Source of the DNA: Terriglobia bacterium
GTDB lineage: Bacteria; Acidobacteriota; Terriglobia; Bryobacterales; Bryobacteraceae
Direction: 5' to 3'
Assembly (NCBI GenBank): GCA_020073305.1
Contig: JAIQFK010000032.1
Span: 1 to 64,000, forward strand
Length of the DNA: 64,000 bases
How positions within the stretch are numbered: position 1 is the stretch's first letter; each line of letters opens with the position of its first letter. A program made the position numbers and the translations under genes. Below are positions 37,549 through 46,280 of this stretch, one piece after another. The notes beneath the pieces were generated by a model, which saw only the letters and a list, made by a program, of their open reading frames with translations, had not been told where the DNA came from and did no database searches.

Positions 37549-37866
37549 ATGCCTGACTATCTGAGCATTGCGAGGCGGGCCTTGGAGCGACCGATGGAAC
37601 CGATTCAACCTGAGTCTCTTGAAGACGTGCTGAAGGGCCTTGCTATTGAACTGTGGAGCGACGCGGCCGGCTCTCTCTTTATCGTGGCCGACGAAGATGA
37701 CGCCCGTCGCCTGGGCGAGCCGAGAGGCACCGTCTACACGGCGGCTGAAATGCGGAGGGTGGTCCAGATTGGAGATCCCGGCACTGTACTTGAGATTCAC
37801 GAATGGAAGCGGAAGTTTAACGGGCGCGTGCGGGAGTACCAGGCGCGAAAAGGAGAAGGGGCCTGA
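37549..37866 (+). CDS. Small hypothetical protein of the element
   Basis: 105 residues from the ATG at 37549; an in-frame ATG ten codons upstream (37519) is possible. The protein is a mixed alpha/beta acidic protein (LFIVADEDDARRLGEP, VYTAAEMRRVVQI). Proteins of this look are common between primase and integrase in mobile elements. No function is recognised. Confidence 0.5.
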   Translation: MPDYLSIARRALERPMEPIQPESLEDVLKGLAIELWSDAAGSLFIVADEDDARRLGEPRGTVYTAAEMRRVVQIGDPGTVLEIHEWKRKFNGRVREYQARKGEGA

Positions 37867-37870
37867 CGAT

Positions 37871-38077
37871 ATGAGTAGCCGAATCTCGATCCCGGAAATC
37901 GCGGTCCGGCTTTCCATCGGGCGGCTTGCCGTCTACACGATGCTGGAGCAGGGCATCATCCCTGCCGTACGTCTCGGACGACGGTGGATCGTCACCCGGC
38001 ACGCCTTCGAAAACTGGGAGCGCACCTGCGGAATGGCGACTGGACTTCAACCGAGAACCGAGCATAAGGTGACGTGA
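37871..38077 (+). CDS. Excisionase-like HTH protein next to the integrase
   Basis: 68 residues, four bases before the integrase gene. It consists of one helix-turn-helix (ISIPEIAVRLSIGRLAVYTM, then PAVRLGRRWIVTRHAFENW) of the excisionase type. Its position directly ahead of a tyrosine integrase makes a recombination directionality factor the best guess. The start is the ATG at 37871; the longer frame upstream is the neighbour gene in another frame. Confidence 0.65.
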   Translation: MSSRISIPEIAVRLSIGRLAVYTMLEQGIIPAVRLGRRWIVTRHAFENWERTCGMATGLQPRTEHKVT

Positions 38078-38081
38078 CCCT

Positions 38082-39287
38082 ATGCCCGTCTACAAACGCA
38101 GATATCGGTCGGGAAAGGTGGCGTGGTACTACCAATTCGCGCTGCCCGGATCGACGCGCCAAAATCAGAATCTGGTCACCGAATCTGGTTTCGCAACGAA
38201 ACAGGAGGCGACAGACGCCGAAGCTGTGCGCCGCGCAGAGGAACTGGTGCGCGAGGCCGCCACCGGTGGCGTGGCCGCGCCCATGCCTACGACTCTGGCG
38301 ATGCTCCTCGCGGAGTTCATGAAGCAGCACGCACAGGAAAACCTGGCGCCGAAAACCGTTGAGCGATATCGCGAGATGGCAGCGTACGTCTCGCCCGAAC
38401 TGCTCGCGATGAACATGACCGAAATCACGCCGCTTCATCTCAGCCGCGAGTGGACGCGATTGCTGAAGTGCGGCGGCCACACGCGCAAGTCCAACACGCC
38501 TCGCGCGATGAAGCCGAAGACGGTGAGGAACATCGCCGGTTTGGTGTCCTCTGCATTTGTGCGCGCGATCAAGTGGGGGCTGGCCACCACGAATCCTGTC
38601 ACCCACAGCGACCTACCGAAGGTGAGGAAGCGCATCGGCATGGCACTCCTACCGTCGGAGCAAGATCGCCTGACCCAGTGTGCAACCGGCCCATGGTGCC
38701 TCTCAGTGTTTCTGGACGCGGCGGCAGCGACCGGAGCGCGGCGCGGGGAGGTGTTGGCCCTCCGATGGTCCGATGTCAATGGCATGATCGCTTTCATTGA
38801 TCGATCACTCTGCCAAACCAGGGACGGACTCGTGTTCAAGAGCACCAAGACTGAGGAGCCTCGCAAGGTGGAGTTGCCGCCGTCGATGGTGGCTTCGCTC
38901 GAGGCGCATCGACTGCGCCAGGATGAGTTCCGCCGCCAATTCGGCCCGGACTATCGCAGCGACCTGGACCTGATCTTCGCCAACCCGGACGGATCGCCCC
39001 TGATGCCGAATTCGATTTCATCGACGGTGTCGCGGCTTTGCCGACGGCTGGGTCTGCCCAAGGGGGCATCGCTCCATGTCTTGCGACACAGCCACGCGAG
39101 TCTTCTGCTAGCCGACGGCGTGGACCTCGCGACCGTCTCCGCTCGCCTCGGTCACTCATCCGTGCGCACGACCGCCGACATCTATAGCCACGCGATCCGC
39201 GGCAAGGACCACGCCGCCGCCCAGTGTTGGGACGACATCATGCAGCGATCGCGCAGCGAGACAGAGAAATCCAAGACTGTAAACTAA
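38082..39287 (+). CDS. int: Tyrosine-type site-specific integrase
   Basis: 401 residues. The N-terminal arm-binding region is basic (PVYKRRYRSGKVAWYYQF). A SAM-like core-binding domain follows (about 70-170), then the catalytic domain with Arg in GARRGEVLALRWSDV (about 218), His-x-x-Arg in LHVLRHSHASLLL (about 331), LGHSSVRTT, and the nucleophile Tyr368 in IYSHAI. All key residues are present, so it should be active. It closes the replication-excision gene block and points toward the tRNA-like sequence at 40983, which fits an integrase next to its attachment site. Confidence 0.9.
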   Translation: MPVYKRRYRSGKVAWYYQFALPGSTRQNQNLVTESGFATKQEATDAEAVRRAEELVREAATGGVAAPMPTTLAMLLAEFMKQHAQENLAPKTVERYREMAAYVSPELLAMNMTEITPLHLSREWTRLLKCGGHTRKSNTPRAMKPKTVRNIAGLVSSAFVRAIKWGLATTNPVTHSDLPKVRKRIGMALLPSEQDRLTQCATGPWCLSVFLDAAAATGARRGEVLALRWSDVNGMIAFIDRSLCQTRDGLVFKSTKTEEPRKVELPPSMVASLEAHRLRQDEFRRQFGPDYRSDLDLIFANPDGSPLMPNSISSTVSRLCRRLGLPKGASLHVLRHSHASLLLADGVDLATVSARLGHSSVRTTADIYSHAIRGKDHAAAQCWDDIMQRSRSETEKSKTVN

Positions 39288-39453
39288 TGAGCTTCAAGGC
39301 CGATGGGCGGACCGAAGCCAACCTCCCGAGAGTAATCCCAGTGGTGATTCAGAGGACCATTCCGGGCGCAGATCGCTAAAACACGGGCGAGCATATTTCG
39401 GGGCTCGAGGCGGGCCCTCGCTCGGGTCGAGGTCGGTCGGTTACTATTAGCGA

Positions 39454-39888
39454 GTGGAAAGGCTACGTTCGGGCTTGTCGCGAGAACAGAGGGGTTCAAT
39501 TCGGGAGGCTCTTGTTCGGTTCACGGAGCAGTACGCGGAGCTTTTTGGCTGCGCGCCGGAGGCTGTCGTCCAGGAGATTCGTTACTGGCAGCAGTCGAAT
39601 CCGAATTGGCGGACGAACCCCCAGCAGGCCGACAAGCAGAGGAGCTTCGAACATCACCGTGGGATCTGCCAAGCCCCTGGGTGCGAGAGAACGATTGCTT
39701 CGATTGATGACGCCACGTTCCATCACTTACTTAGAGGGATTCCAAACCTCCATGGCCCTGCGAACATGGTCCCACTCCATAAACACGGAGGCTGTCACGA
39801 GAAACTGCATAACGCGACCGGCAGTTTCACCGACGGATCCCTGAGCAGGCGGCGAAGGCCTGGGAGTCTGTTCAGGCGCGAACAATGA
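39454..39888 (+). CDS. HNH-type zinc-finger nuclease-like protein
   Basis: 144 residues from a GTG at 39454. The N-terminal half is helical. The C-terminal half has CQAPGC, then FHHLLRGI, PANMVPL and CHEKLHN, the Cys-Cys, His-His, Asn and Cys-His layout of a treble-clef HNH nuclease. Its stop overlaps the next ATG by four bases, so the two form a unit. It lies between the integrase and the putative attachment site, a favoured place for cargo genes. Confidence 0.55.
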   Translation: MERLRSGLSREQRGSIREALVRFTEQYAELFGCAPEAVVQEIRYWQQSNPNWRTNPQQADKQRSFEHHRGICQAPGCERTIASIDDATFHHLLRGIPNLHGPANMVPLHKHGGCHEKLHNATGSFTDGSLSRRRRPGSLFRREQ

Positions 39889-40604
39889 CGGGTGCATACG
39901 TCGCGAGGGACGTCCGAGTGCGAGTGATGCCGCCTTTGCTCGCATTCAATGAGGATCTGTTTCGTGATGTGCTCAGGGCGTTCGACAATCTCGACGAACG
40001 CGCCAATGAGAAGGCGAACGAGTTTTTTAACAATTATCCCGGAAACGAGTACACTGATCCCGGCGATGTTGCGGATTGGGCTAATGATCATAGCTTGGCG
40101 TGGTGGCAAACAATGGTGTCTCTCCGTCAGTCGATGGTCAATCTGCTCGCCGCCGGACTCTATCATTTGATCGAGCAGCAACTCGGCGTGTTGAGCCTTG
40201 ATTGCGCCTACGAACGGGTCCGCGACACGAAGTTGGACGTTGTCAAAACCTGGTACATGACGAACCTTGGAATCGATCTGTCATCACTGGAACCTTGGGC
40301 CAAGATACACGAACTTCGCTTGATCGCGAACTCCGTAAAGCATGCAGAGGGAGGGTCGGCAAAGCAACTGAGGGAGTTGCGGCCGGATCTGTTCCAGAAC
40401 CCGGCCTTCGCCCATATTCGAGCCGAAATGGGAGCAAGCTGGTTTGACCGGCAGGAACCGCTCGCGATGCCGCTCGCCGGAGAGGATCTATTCGTGACGG
40501 AAGACGACTTGCGCAATTACTCCGTTGCTGCTGTGGCGCTTTTCGAGGGCATCGTTGAATTCTGTGAAGCGCGGCGCGACGACAGGTTTCCGCTCAATCA
40601 CTAG
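39885..40604 (+). CDS. Unknown protein with Asn-x-x-Lys-His motif, paired with the HNH gene
   Basis: 239 residues, ATGA-coupled to the HNH gene. It is mostly helical. The stretch IHELRLIANSVKHAEGGS (about residues 142-160) is similar to motifs of HEPN-like families seen in defence and toxin systems, but the spacing between Arg and His is one or more residues longer than the usual RxxxxH/Rx4-6H. A His/Trp-rich stretch (DHSLAWWQTMVSLRQSM) precedes it. The pairing with an HNH-type gene suggests a two-gene defence or toxin unit. No family is recognised with confidence. Confidence 0.45.
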   Translation: MTGAYVARDVRVRVMPPLLAFNEDLFRDVLRAFDNLDERANEKANEFFNNYPGNEYTDPGDVADWANDHSLAWWQTMVSLRQSMVNLLAAGLYHLIEQQLGVLSLDCAYERVRDTKLDVVKTWYMTNLGIDLSSLEPWAKIHELRLIANSVKHAEGGSAKQLRELRPDLFQNPAFAHIRAEMGASWFDRQEPLAMPLAGEDLFVTEDDLRNYSVAAVALFEGIVEFCEARRDDRFPLNH

Positions 40605-41074
40605 GCCGAGTTCCTTCCCAAGTCCTCGCGAGTGCCGCTACAGGTCTCTATGGCGACTACAGGGCTGGCCGGCCCGTTGTCGAACACCGGCGCGGTCCGT
40701 AACGGCACCTGCGAGATTTGGAGTGACGCGCCAGGATCCGAGAATCCAGTAATGCGGTTCTGTCGGGCGACTCCGCGGCCTGGATCGCGGAACGTCCGGA
40801 GGGCTAGAGAGGGTAGTTTTCGGAAACGCGGCGGCGTCAGTATGCGCCCTCGGCCCACGGCTGCGTTGTGACTGCGCTGTGACGTCGGCGGTTCGTAGCG
40901 GTGTTTCCCACCATCCCCGAATACCAACTGGACTGAAAACACAACCACTTAGACCCAAGTGGACTGAGCTGAACTGGCAGCCGTCGGGTTCGATTCCCGT
41001 TAGCGCTACCAGCACTCTGCCATTTTTTGGCTCTACGCCAACAACGGGGGCAAATCCCGATCCCAAACTGATTT
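40605..41074. other. Non-coding stretch between the island and the IS remnant, with a tRNA 3'-end-like sequence
   Basis: No gene was found in these 470 bases. At 40983-41011 the text holds a T-arm-like GGGTTCGATTCCCG followed by TAGCGCTACCA, i.e. the T-loop, 3' acceptor strand and CCA of a tRNA. No matching 5' half precedes it, so it is not an intact tRNA gene. Confidence 0.5.
40983..41011 (+). other. Candidate attachment site (tRNA 3'-end fragment)
   Basis: The 29 bases carry the conserved T-loop TTCGATT flanked by GGG and CCC, then a 3' acceptor strand ending in ACCA. Integrases of this type often recombine into tRNA 3' ends and leave such a fragment at the far junction. The outermost T-stem pair is mismatched, so a degraded tRNA is also possible. 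The matching other end was not found in the window. Confidence 0.4.
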
Positions 41075-41528
41075 CTAAGAACATAACACCTTCACGCGAA
41101 GTCTATAATTTTGGAAATTACGAAAGCCGTAGGCCTGGCGGTTGATGAGCTCCATTTTGTTGTGAAAACCTTCGGTGATGCCGTTGTTGCGAGTGAAGCG
41201 CCACATGCCCACGATTTCCTCCGACCAGGCGGAGAGAGTCTGGCCGAGTTGTACCAGTTGGGCCAGGCCGGCCTGGCGTAGCTGGTAAACGGCCCGCAGG
41301 AAGCGGGGCACCAGTTGCTCGCATTGTTTGCGGGTGCGGTGTTTTTTCAGCAGCAGGTAGCAGAGGCGCTGCTTAAAGCGATAGATGGTCTCCAGCACCG
41401 GATGCTGCGCAAGATAGGCGGCCAGGCGGAGCTGCTGATCGGCTCGCAAGTTGTGACGATGGCGCCGCATCAAGGAAAGCAGGCCACGGTTCTTGGAACC
41501 GACGCCATCGAGGTCTCGCCAACAGGCC
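41075..41528 (-). pseudogene. ISL3-family transposase fragment, copy A (C-terminus)
   Basis: The frame encodes the C-terminal third of an ISL3 (IS204/IS1001/IS1165) transposase: LMRRHRHNLRADQQL, VLETIYRFKQRLCYLLLKKH, then TRNNGITEGFHNKMEL and the natural end NRQAYGFRNFQNYRLRVKVL. The N-terminal two thirds, including the zinc finger, are missing. It abuts a second partial copy in another frame. It cannot encode an active enzyme. Confidence 0.8.
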
Positions 41529-41931
41529 AGAGCTCCATTTTGTTGTGAAAACCTTCGGTGATGCCATTGTTGCGCGTGAAGCGCCACATGGAGACGATTT
41601 CTTCGGACCAGGAAGACAGCGTCTGCCCCATCTGGACCAATTGCGCAAGGCGGGCTTGGCGCAACTGGTAGACAGCGCGCAGAAAGCGTGGCACGGGGTG
41701 CTCGCATTGCTTGCGTGTGCGGTGCTTTTTCAATAGCAGGTAGCAATGGCGCTGCTTGAAGCGGTAGATGGTCTCCAGCACCGGATGCTCGGTCAGGTAG
41801 GCCGCCAGCCGGAGCTGCTGATCAGCTCCGAGGTTGTGCCGGTGCCGCCGCATCAGCGACGCCGGGCCCAAATCGCGCATCCGCCACCCGTGATCCGTAA
41901 GTCGCCAATCTCGTAGTCGGGCAGTCCTCAA
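41529..41931 (-). pseudogene. ISL3-family transposase fragment, copy B (truncated at both ends)
   Basis: This repeats about 380 bases of copy A with differences: LMRRHRHNLGADQQL, VLETIYRFKQRHCYLLLKKH, TRNNGITEGFHNKMEL. The copy stops at HNKMEL where it runs into copy A, and the N-terminal part is gone. The near-identical text at 41149 and 41529 (AGCTCCATTTTGTTGTG) marks the tandem repeat. The two copies differ at many bases, so they are either old or came from two related elements. Confidence 0.75.
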
Positions 41932-42010
41932 ACGATCTCTGGTCTGATCAAAACAATTCCTCCAAGAATGTTTAATCAGTCAGGAAGCGTGGCCTGCCCC
42001 CGTTTCTGAT

Positions 42011-43390
42011 CTAGAGCCCAACCGATTCGTGTTGGATACCGACGAGCTCCGATAACCCGGCCACAACGCTCTTCATGGCATAGGTCTGCGCATTCAGTTG
42101 CTCGGCGGCAGAAGCACTTTCCTCGGCATGGGCCGCGGTAGACTGCGTCACCTGCTCCATCTGCGTGATGGCCTTGCCGATATGCTCGATCCCCTGGGCC
42201 TGCTCGTGGCTGCCCATGTTGACATCGTCGACCAGGGACTTTACTTTGCCTGCCTCCTCGGTCATGGCACGGATCGCAACGTCCACCTCGTTCACCTTGA
42301 TCTTGCCCTCGTTGGACTTGGCGATCGATTCCTCAATGAGAGCCGCGGTGTCCTTGGCCGCCTTCGCGGAACGCTGCGCCAGGTTGCGGACTTCATCGGC
42401 CACCACCGCAAAACCCATGCCTGCTTCGCCGGCCCGCGCCGCTTCCACCGCCGCGTTCAAAGCCAGGATATTGGTCTGGAACGCGATTTCGTCGATTACC
42501 TTGATGATCTTGGAAATCTTGTCGCTCTGCGTGTTGATCTCGCCCATGGCCGTCACCATCTGTTCCAGCGACTGATTGGCCCCGACGAACTTTTGCTGCG
42601 ACTGGGTCATCAGGTCGGCGGCTAAGCGGCTATTCTCGCTGTTCTTGCGGGCCATCGAGTTGATCTCTGCACTTGAAGCCGAAGTCTCTTCGAGCGATGC
42701 CGCCTGTTCGGTGGCCCCCTGCGCCAGCGACTGGCTGGAGGAGGAAATCTGTGCGGCAGCGGCCGCCACTTGACTCGCGCCTTCCAGCAGACTCTCGGCC
42801 GTCTGCGCCAGACGTCTCACGACTGGGGCGATTACCAGAAACCACGCAATCATGATCAACACGGCCACCAGCGTGATGACACTCGCCTGGGCGTAAAGCC
42901 GCAGCGTGGACTTTTCCGAAGCCCGCTTTTCAAACAGGTTTACGGCCGCGTTTGCGCGGTCAAGCAATGCGTTGTTGCTGTCGACCAGCGTCTTCGCGGC
43001 AGTATCGCTGCTCCTGGAAGCGGCGATGCCATCCACCCCCTCCCGAAACGGGACCCAGATCTCATTGACGTCCGATAGAACCCGAAGGGTCTCCGGGTCC
43101 TCGCAGGGTGGAAGACCAAGTTCCACATCCCCCCGGATGAGGCCCTTGAGGACTTTGTCGAAACGATCCACGGATTTCTGCAAGGCGGGGCGGTCGCCGC
43201 GGCCCTGTAGCAGCAGCAGCGCGTCTTTTGTCATCCTTTGGCTCAGCATTCGTTGCGCGCCGGCAAGATTCACCACCCTGGCGTCCACCTTTTGCGCGGA
43301 CACCGTCCAGGCGACGATGGCGCTGCTGATAACGTTCAGCGCAAAGAGCACCAGGAAGAGTGCCAGGAATTTGTTCTTTAGCGTTTTCAC
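42011..43390 (-). CDS. Methyl-accepting chemotaxis protein with PilJ/NarX-like sensor region
   Basis: 459 residues from a GTG at 43390 with AGAGGT six bases upstream; the longer frame to 43474 has no such site. A transmembrane helix at residues 8-27 is followed by a PilJ/NarX-type periplasmic four-helix region ([22 protein letters not shown]), a second transmembrane helix at about 180-200, and a long cytoplasmic signalling coil with the conserved hairpin tip [25 protein letters not shown] domain is short or absent. It should signal through CheA/CheW, but no che genes are in the window. The gene lies between the IS remnants and the citrate synthase pair. Confidence 0.9.
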   Translation of the reverse strand: MKTLKNKFLALFLVLFALNVISSAIVAWTVSAQKVDARVVNLAGAQRMLSQRMTKDALLLLQGRGDRPALQKSVDRFDKVLKGLIRGDVELGLPPCEDPETLRVLSDVNEIWVPFREGVDGIAASRSSDTAAKTLVDSNNALLDRANAAVNLFEKRASEKSTLRLYAQASVITLVAVLIMIAWFLVIAPVVRRLAQTAESLLEGASQVAAAAAQISSSSQSLAQGATEQAASLEETSASSAEINSMARKNSENSRLAADLMTQSQQKFVGANQSLEQMVTAMGEINTQSDKISKIIKVIDEIAFQTNILALNAAVEAARAGEAGMGFAVVADEVRNLAQRSAKAAKDTAALIEESIAKSNEGKIKVNEVDVAIRAMTEEAGKVKSLVDDVNMGSHEQAQGIEHIGKAITQMEQVTQSTAAHAEESASAAEQLNAQTYAMKSVVAGLSELVGIQHESVGL

Positions 43391-43534
43391 ACTTGAACCT
43401 CTATCGGTTTGCGAACATCGGGCAGAACGCTCGCACCAATCTAATCGGCTGTGCCACGTGCTTCCATTACTCATGAGTACATGCTTAGGTGGCCGAAGGA
43501 CGATTATCGCGAACTGATTGAGAATACGGCCCTG

Positions 43535-44816
43535 CTACCGCCCGGCCACGAGCGGTGTCGCGTGGCTGCCAGCGGCTGGGCCGCCGCGTGGTGAGCCAGG
43601 AGGGCGGCCATCCTCGGGAGCCGGCCCCGTGTAATGGGCGCGTGGGCGGATCAACTCGCCTGATGCATATTGCTCCATGGCGTGTGCAATCCAGCCTATC
43701 GTCCGGCCCAGCGCGAACAGGACCAGCGGTGCGTGGTCGGGCAAGCCGTATGACCGCGCCAGTGCCACCAGGCCGAAATCCAAATTCGGAAGGTCGTGCC
43801 GCAGCTCGAGCGCTGCGCTAGAGAGAGCCCGAACCAGCCTCCACGCGGCGTGATTACCGCTGGCCTTAGCCAATCGCATCAACAACGCGGCTCGTGGATC
43901 GCCAGCCGGGTAGAGCGGATGCCCGAATCCCGGCAAGTGCTCTCCACGACGCAGCCGATTCGCGACCACGGTCCGTGCACGTCTGGGCGTTTCGGTTTCC
44001 ATAAACAGAGCCGATACGCGCTCCGTTTCACCGCCGTGCCGGGATCCCTTCAGTGCCGCCATGGCAGCCGATATCGTGTCATAGAGCGAGGCGCCCGCCG
44101 ACGCCGCGCACCTGGCGGTAAACGCCGAGACATTCAGTTCGTGGTCCGCGCAGACGACCAGCGCCATGCGAATCACCTCGCCAACCGCCGCCTTCCCCGG
44201 CACCCATGCGGTTTGTAGTGTCAGGTGAACAGGAGCCTGCGAATCGCGTCTTGCGACTATAGTTGTCAACAATCGAACGATGCGCGCTCCTGTCTGGCGG
44301 ACGGCCGCGGGACGTAAATCGTACGATGCCAGATCCACCGCCCCGGCCAGCGGCAATGCCGTTTGAAGCAGAACCAATGGGTCCTTCGCGCAGGCCCCCC
44401 AGACGCGCCAATTGCCGAGGAGACAGCACGCAAGGTTGCTCGAACAACCGCTCCCCTTCCGATCCTTCCGCCGCCCACAACAACTCCGCCACTTGCTCCA
44501 GGGTCGCCTTCTCTGCGAGCTTCACCGCATCCCGGCCGCGATAATACGGCTTTCCATGATGGATCAGCGTGATGCTCGACGAGAGCACGGGGCTGCCACA
44601 ATGCAGTCCCCGCGCGGCCGCCCTGGCCGGATCCCGCCGCGTCTCCTTCCGCTCCCGTAACCGCTCGATGTCTTCCCGATAGTAGCGGCGCTCTCGCGGG
44701 CGGCCAGGTACCGGCTCGGACTGCAATTGGCCCCGGCTGATGTAGGCGTACAACGTCGCCAGGGTCACGCCAAGCGCCTCCGCGGCCTGCTTCGCCGTTA
44801 CGTAGCGTCGATCCAT
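43535..44816 (-). pseudogene. HTH-citrate synthase, frameshifted in a six-G run
   Basis: The first part (44816 to about 44400) has a MerR/excisionase-type HTH (MDRRYVTAKQAAEALGVTLA) fused to the start of a citrate synthase (RGLHCGSPVLSSSITL, YRGRDAVKLAEKATLEQVAELLW). The frame is lost in a run of six G (44395-44400). With one G removed the reading continues RLGACAKDPLVLLQTALPLAG into the second frame, which carries the rest of the enzyme: NVSAFTARCAASAGASL, GFGHPLYPAGDPR and the C-terminal IGWIAHAMEQYASGELIRPRAHYTGP. Either the gene is broken, the run is slippery, or the base is a sequencing error. The active-site GFGHPLYP is intact. Confidence 0.8.
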
Positions 44817-44827
44817 CTGCCTATTAT

Positions 44828-44845
44828 ATTGATTCCAGAATCAAT
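44828..44845. promoter_or_regulatory. Perfect 8-base inverted repeat between divergent citrate synthase genes
   Basis: ATTGATTC-CA-GAATCAAT is a perfect palindrome in the 66-base gap between the divergent starts at 44816 and 44883. TTGACA-like text follows at once (TTGACAATATAA). It is well placed as an operator for the HTH domain of the neighbouring citrate synthase fusion, controlling both genes. Confidence 0.6.
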
Positions 44846-44882
44846 GTTGACAATATAAACGAATTCATCCAAACCTGAAAGC

Positions 44883-46043
44883 ATGATGCAGGGACTGGAA
44901 GGAGTCGTGGCCGCCCGTACTCGATTAAGCCATGTGGACGGGGAGGCTGGGCGGCTGACCCTTGCCGGGTATGCCGCGGAGGAACTGGCGCCGCATGCCG
45001 GTTTTGAGGAAGTCGCGTACCTGTTCTTACACGGCCGGCTGCCCGAACCCGCGGAGCGCACGGCATTCGCACGGGAGTTGACCGGACGGCGAACTCTGCC
45101 TCGCGCGGCAATCGAGGTTCTTCGGGAGGCAGCGGCTGTGAATGCGCCCCCCATGGATGCGCTGCGCATGGCTGTGCCCATTCTTAGCCTGGGTCGCGCA
45201 GAAAATCCTCTAGATGACGCTATCGCGGCCATCGCGGCGTTCCCGGCGGTCGTGGGAGCGTATTGGCGTTTTCGCCACGGTGAGTCGCCCGTACCCATCC
45301 GCTGCGATCTCCCGCACGCGGCTCATTACCTCCATCAATTGTCAGGCGCCGAACCGTCCCCGGAGCGCTCGCGCGCTTTAGAAACCTACCTGAACACCAT
45401 CTGCGATCACGGCCTCAACGCCTCCACTTTTGCGGCAAGAGTCATCATCTCCACTCAATCCGATGTCCTCTCCGCGATCACCGGCGCAGTGGGTGCGCTC
45501 AAGGGCCCGCTGCATGGTGGGGCGCCCGGCCCCGCGCTCCAGATGGTCGTCGAAATCGGCAGTCCCGAGCGCGCCGAAACCGTCATCCGCGCTAAGCTCG
45601 ATCGGGGCGAGCGCCTTATGGGATTCGGGCACCGCATCTACAAAGTGCGTGATCCGCGCGCGGATATCCTGGCACAAGCCGCTGAGCAGTTCTTTTCGAG
45701 CGGCGTCGACAGGCGCTTCTACGACCTTGCCCGGAGCGTGGAAGCGACTGCCCTTCGCTTGCTGCGCGCACGCAAGCCGGACCGCCGGCTTGATACGAAT
45801 GTCGAATTCTACACCGCCCTGCTGTTGCACGGTCTGGGATTACCGCCCGAATTGTTTACTCCGACCTTTGCCGTCGGGCGTGTCCTCGGCTGGTCCGCAC
45901 ATTGCCTGGAGCAACTTCGTGAGGGGCGGCTGATCCGGCCGCAATCCACCTACATCGGCCCTATGGAACTCCACTATGATCGCGCTCCGGTTCGTTTCGA
46001 CCGTAGCGATTCAACAGGTGTCTGTGTGTCGCGCCGCAGTTAG
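44883..46043 (+). CDS. Citrate synthase family protein
   Basis: 386 residues, the usual length for the short bacterial type II-like enzyme. Active-site landmarks are visible: the catalytic His region DHGLNASTFAARV (about residues 178-190), GALKGPLHGGA (about 202-212), and GFGHRIYKVRDPRA (about 248-261) with the second His, plus the C-terminal ARG pocket GWSAHCLEQLREGRLIRPQS. It condenses oxaloacetate with acetyl-CoA or a related acyl-CoA such as propionyl-CoA; which one cannot be told. It is divergent from an HTH-fused paralogue, and the shared palindrome suggests joint control. Confidence 0.9.
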   Translation: MMQGLEGVVAARTRLSHVDGEAGRLTLAGYAAEELAPHAGFEEVAYLFLHGRLPEPAERTAFARELTGRRTLPRAAIEVLREAAAVNAPPMDALRMAVPILSLGRAENPLDDAIAAIAAFPAVVGAYWRFRHGESPVPIRCDLPHAAHYLHQLSGAEPSPERSRALETYLNTICDHGLNASTFAARVIISTQSDVLSAITGAVGALKGPLHGGAPGPALQMVVEIGSPERAETVIRAKLDRGERLMGFGHRIYKVRDPRADILAQAAEQFFSSGVDRRFYDLARSVEATALRLLRARKPDRRLDTNVEFYTALLLHGLGLPPELFTPTFAVGRVLGWSAHCLEQLREGRLIRPQSTYIGPMELHYDRAPVRFDRSDSTGVCVSRRS

Positions 46044-46047
46044 TGCG

Positions 46048-46185
46048 CTAATGGAAAAGGGCTGAGATGTCTCGCGCGATGTACCTGGCGGTCTGGAAGA
46101 CAGCTTCTCTGGCGGGTGGGTACCCCACGATCACCCATATGGCGATTCCGCCCGCGGCCAGCCAGATCAGCGATCTGTCTTTCAT
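46048..46185 (-). CDS. Small membrane protein of unknown function
   Basis: A 45-residue frame starts with MKDRSLIWLAAGGIAIWVIV, one transmembrane helix, and continues into an amphipathic Ala/Arg helix ending in ALFH. Composition is protein-like and it fills a gap between genes, converging with the citrate synthase gene. There is no proper ribosome site (AGG lies right against the ATG), so it is tentative. Confidence 0.4.
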   Translation of the reverse strand: MKDRSLIWLAAGGIAIWVIVGYPPAREAVFQTARYIARDISALFH

Positions 46186-46280
46186 CCTGTTCGACTTATT
46201 GCCCTAGTCCAGCTAGGGTGATGCCTTTTTGTATTGTAGCTCACGCGTTCGCCGCCGGTTTTATACTGGAAAATATCGCG

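Noticed and set aside
39288-39453. Attachment site directly behind the integrase
   Set aside because: No tRNA-like or repeated sequence was seen there; the tRNA-like fragment at 40983 is a better candidate.
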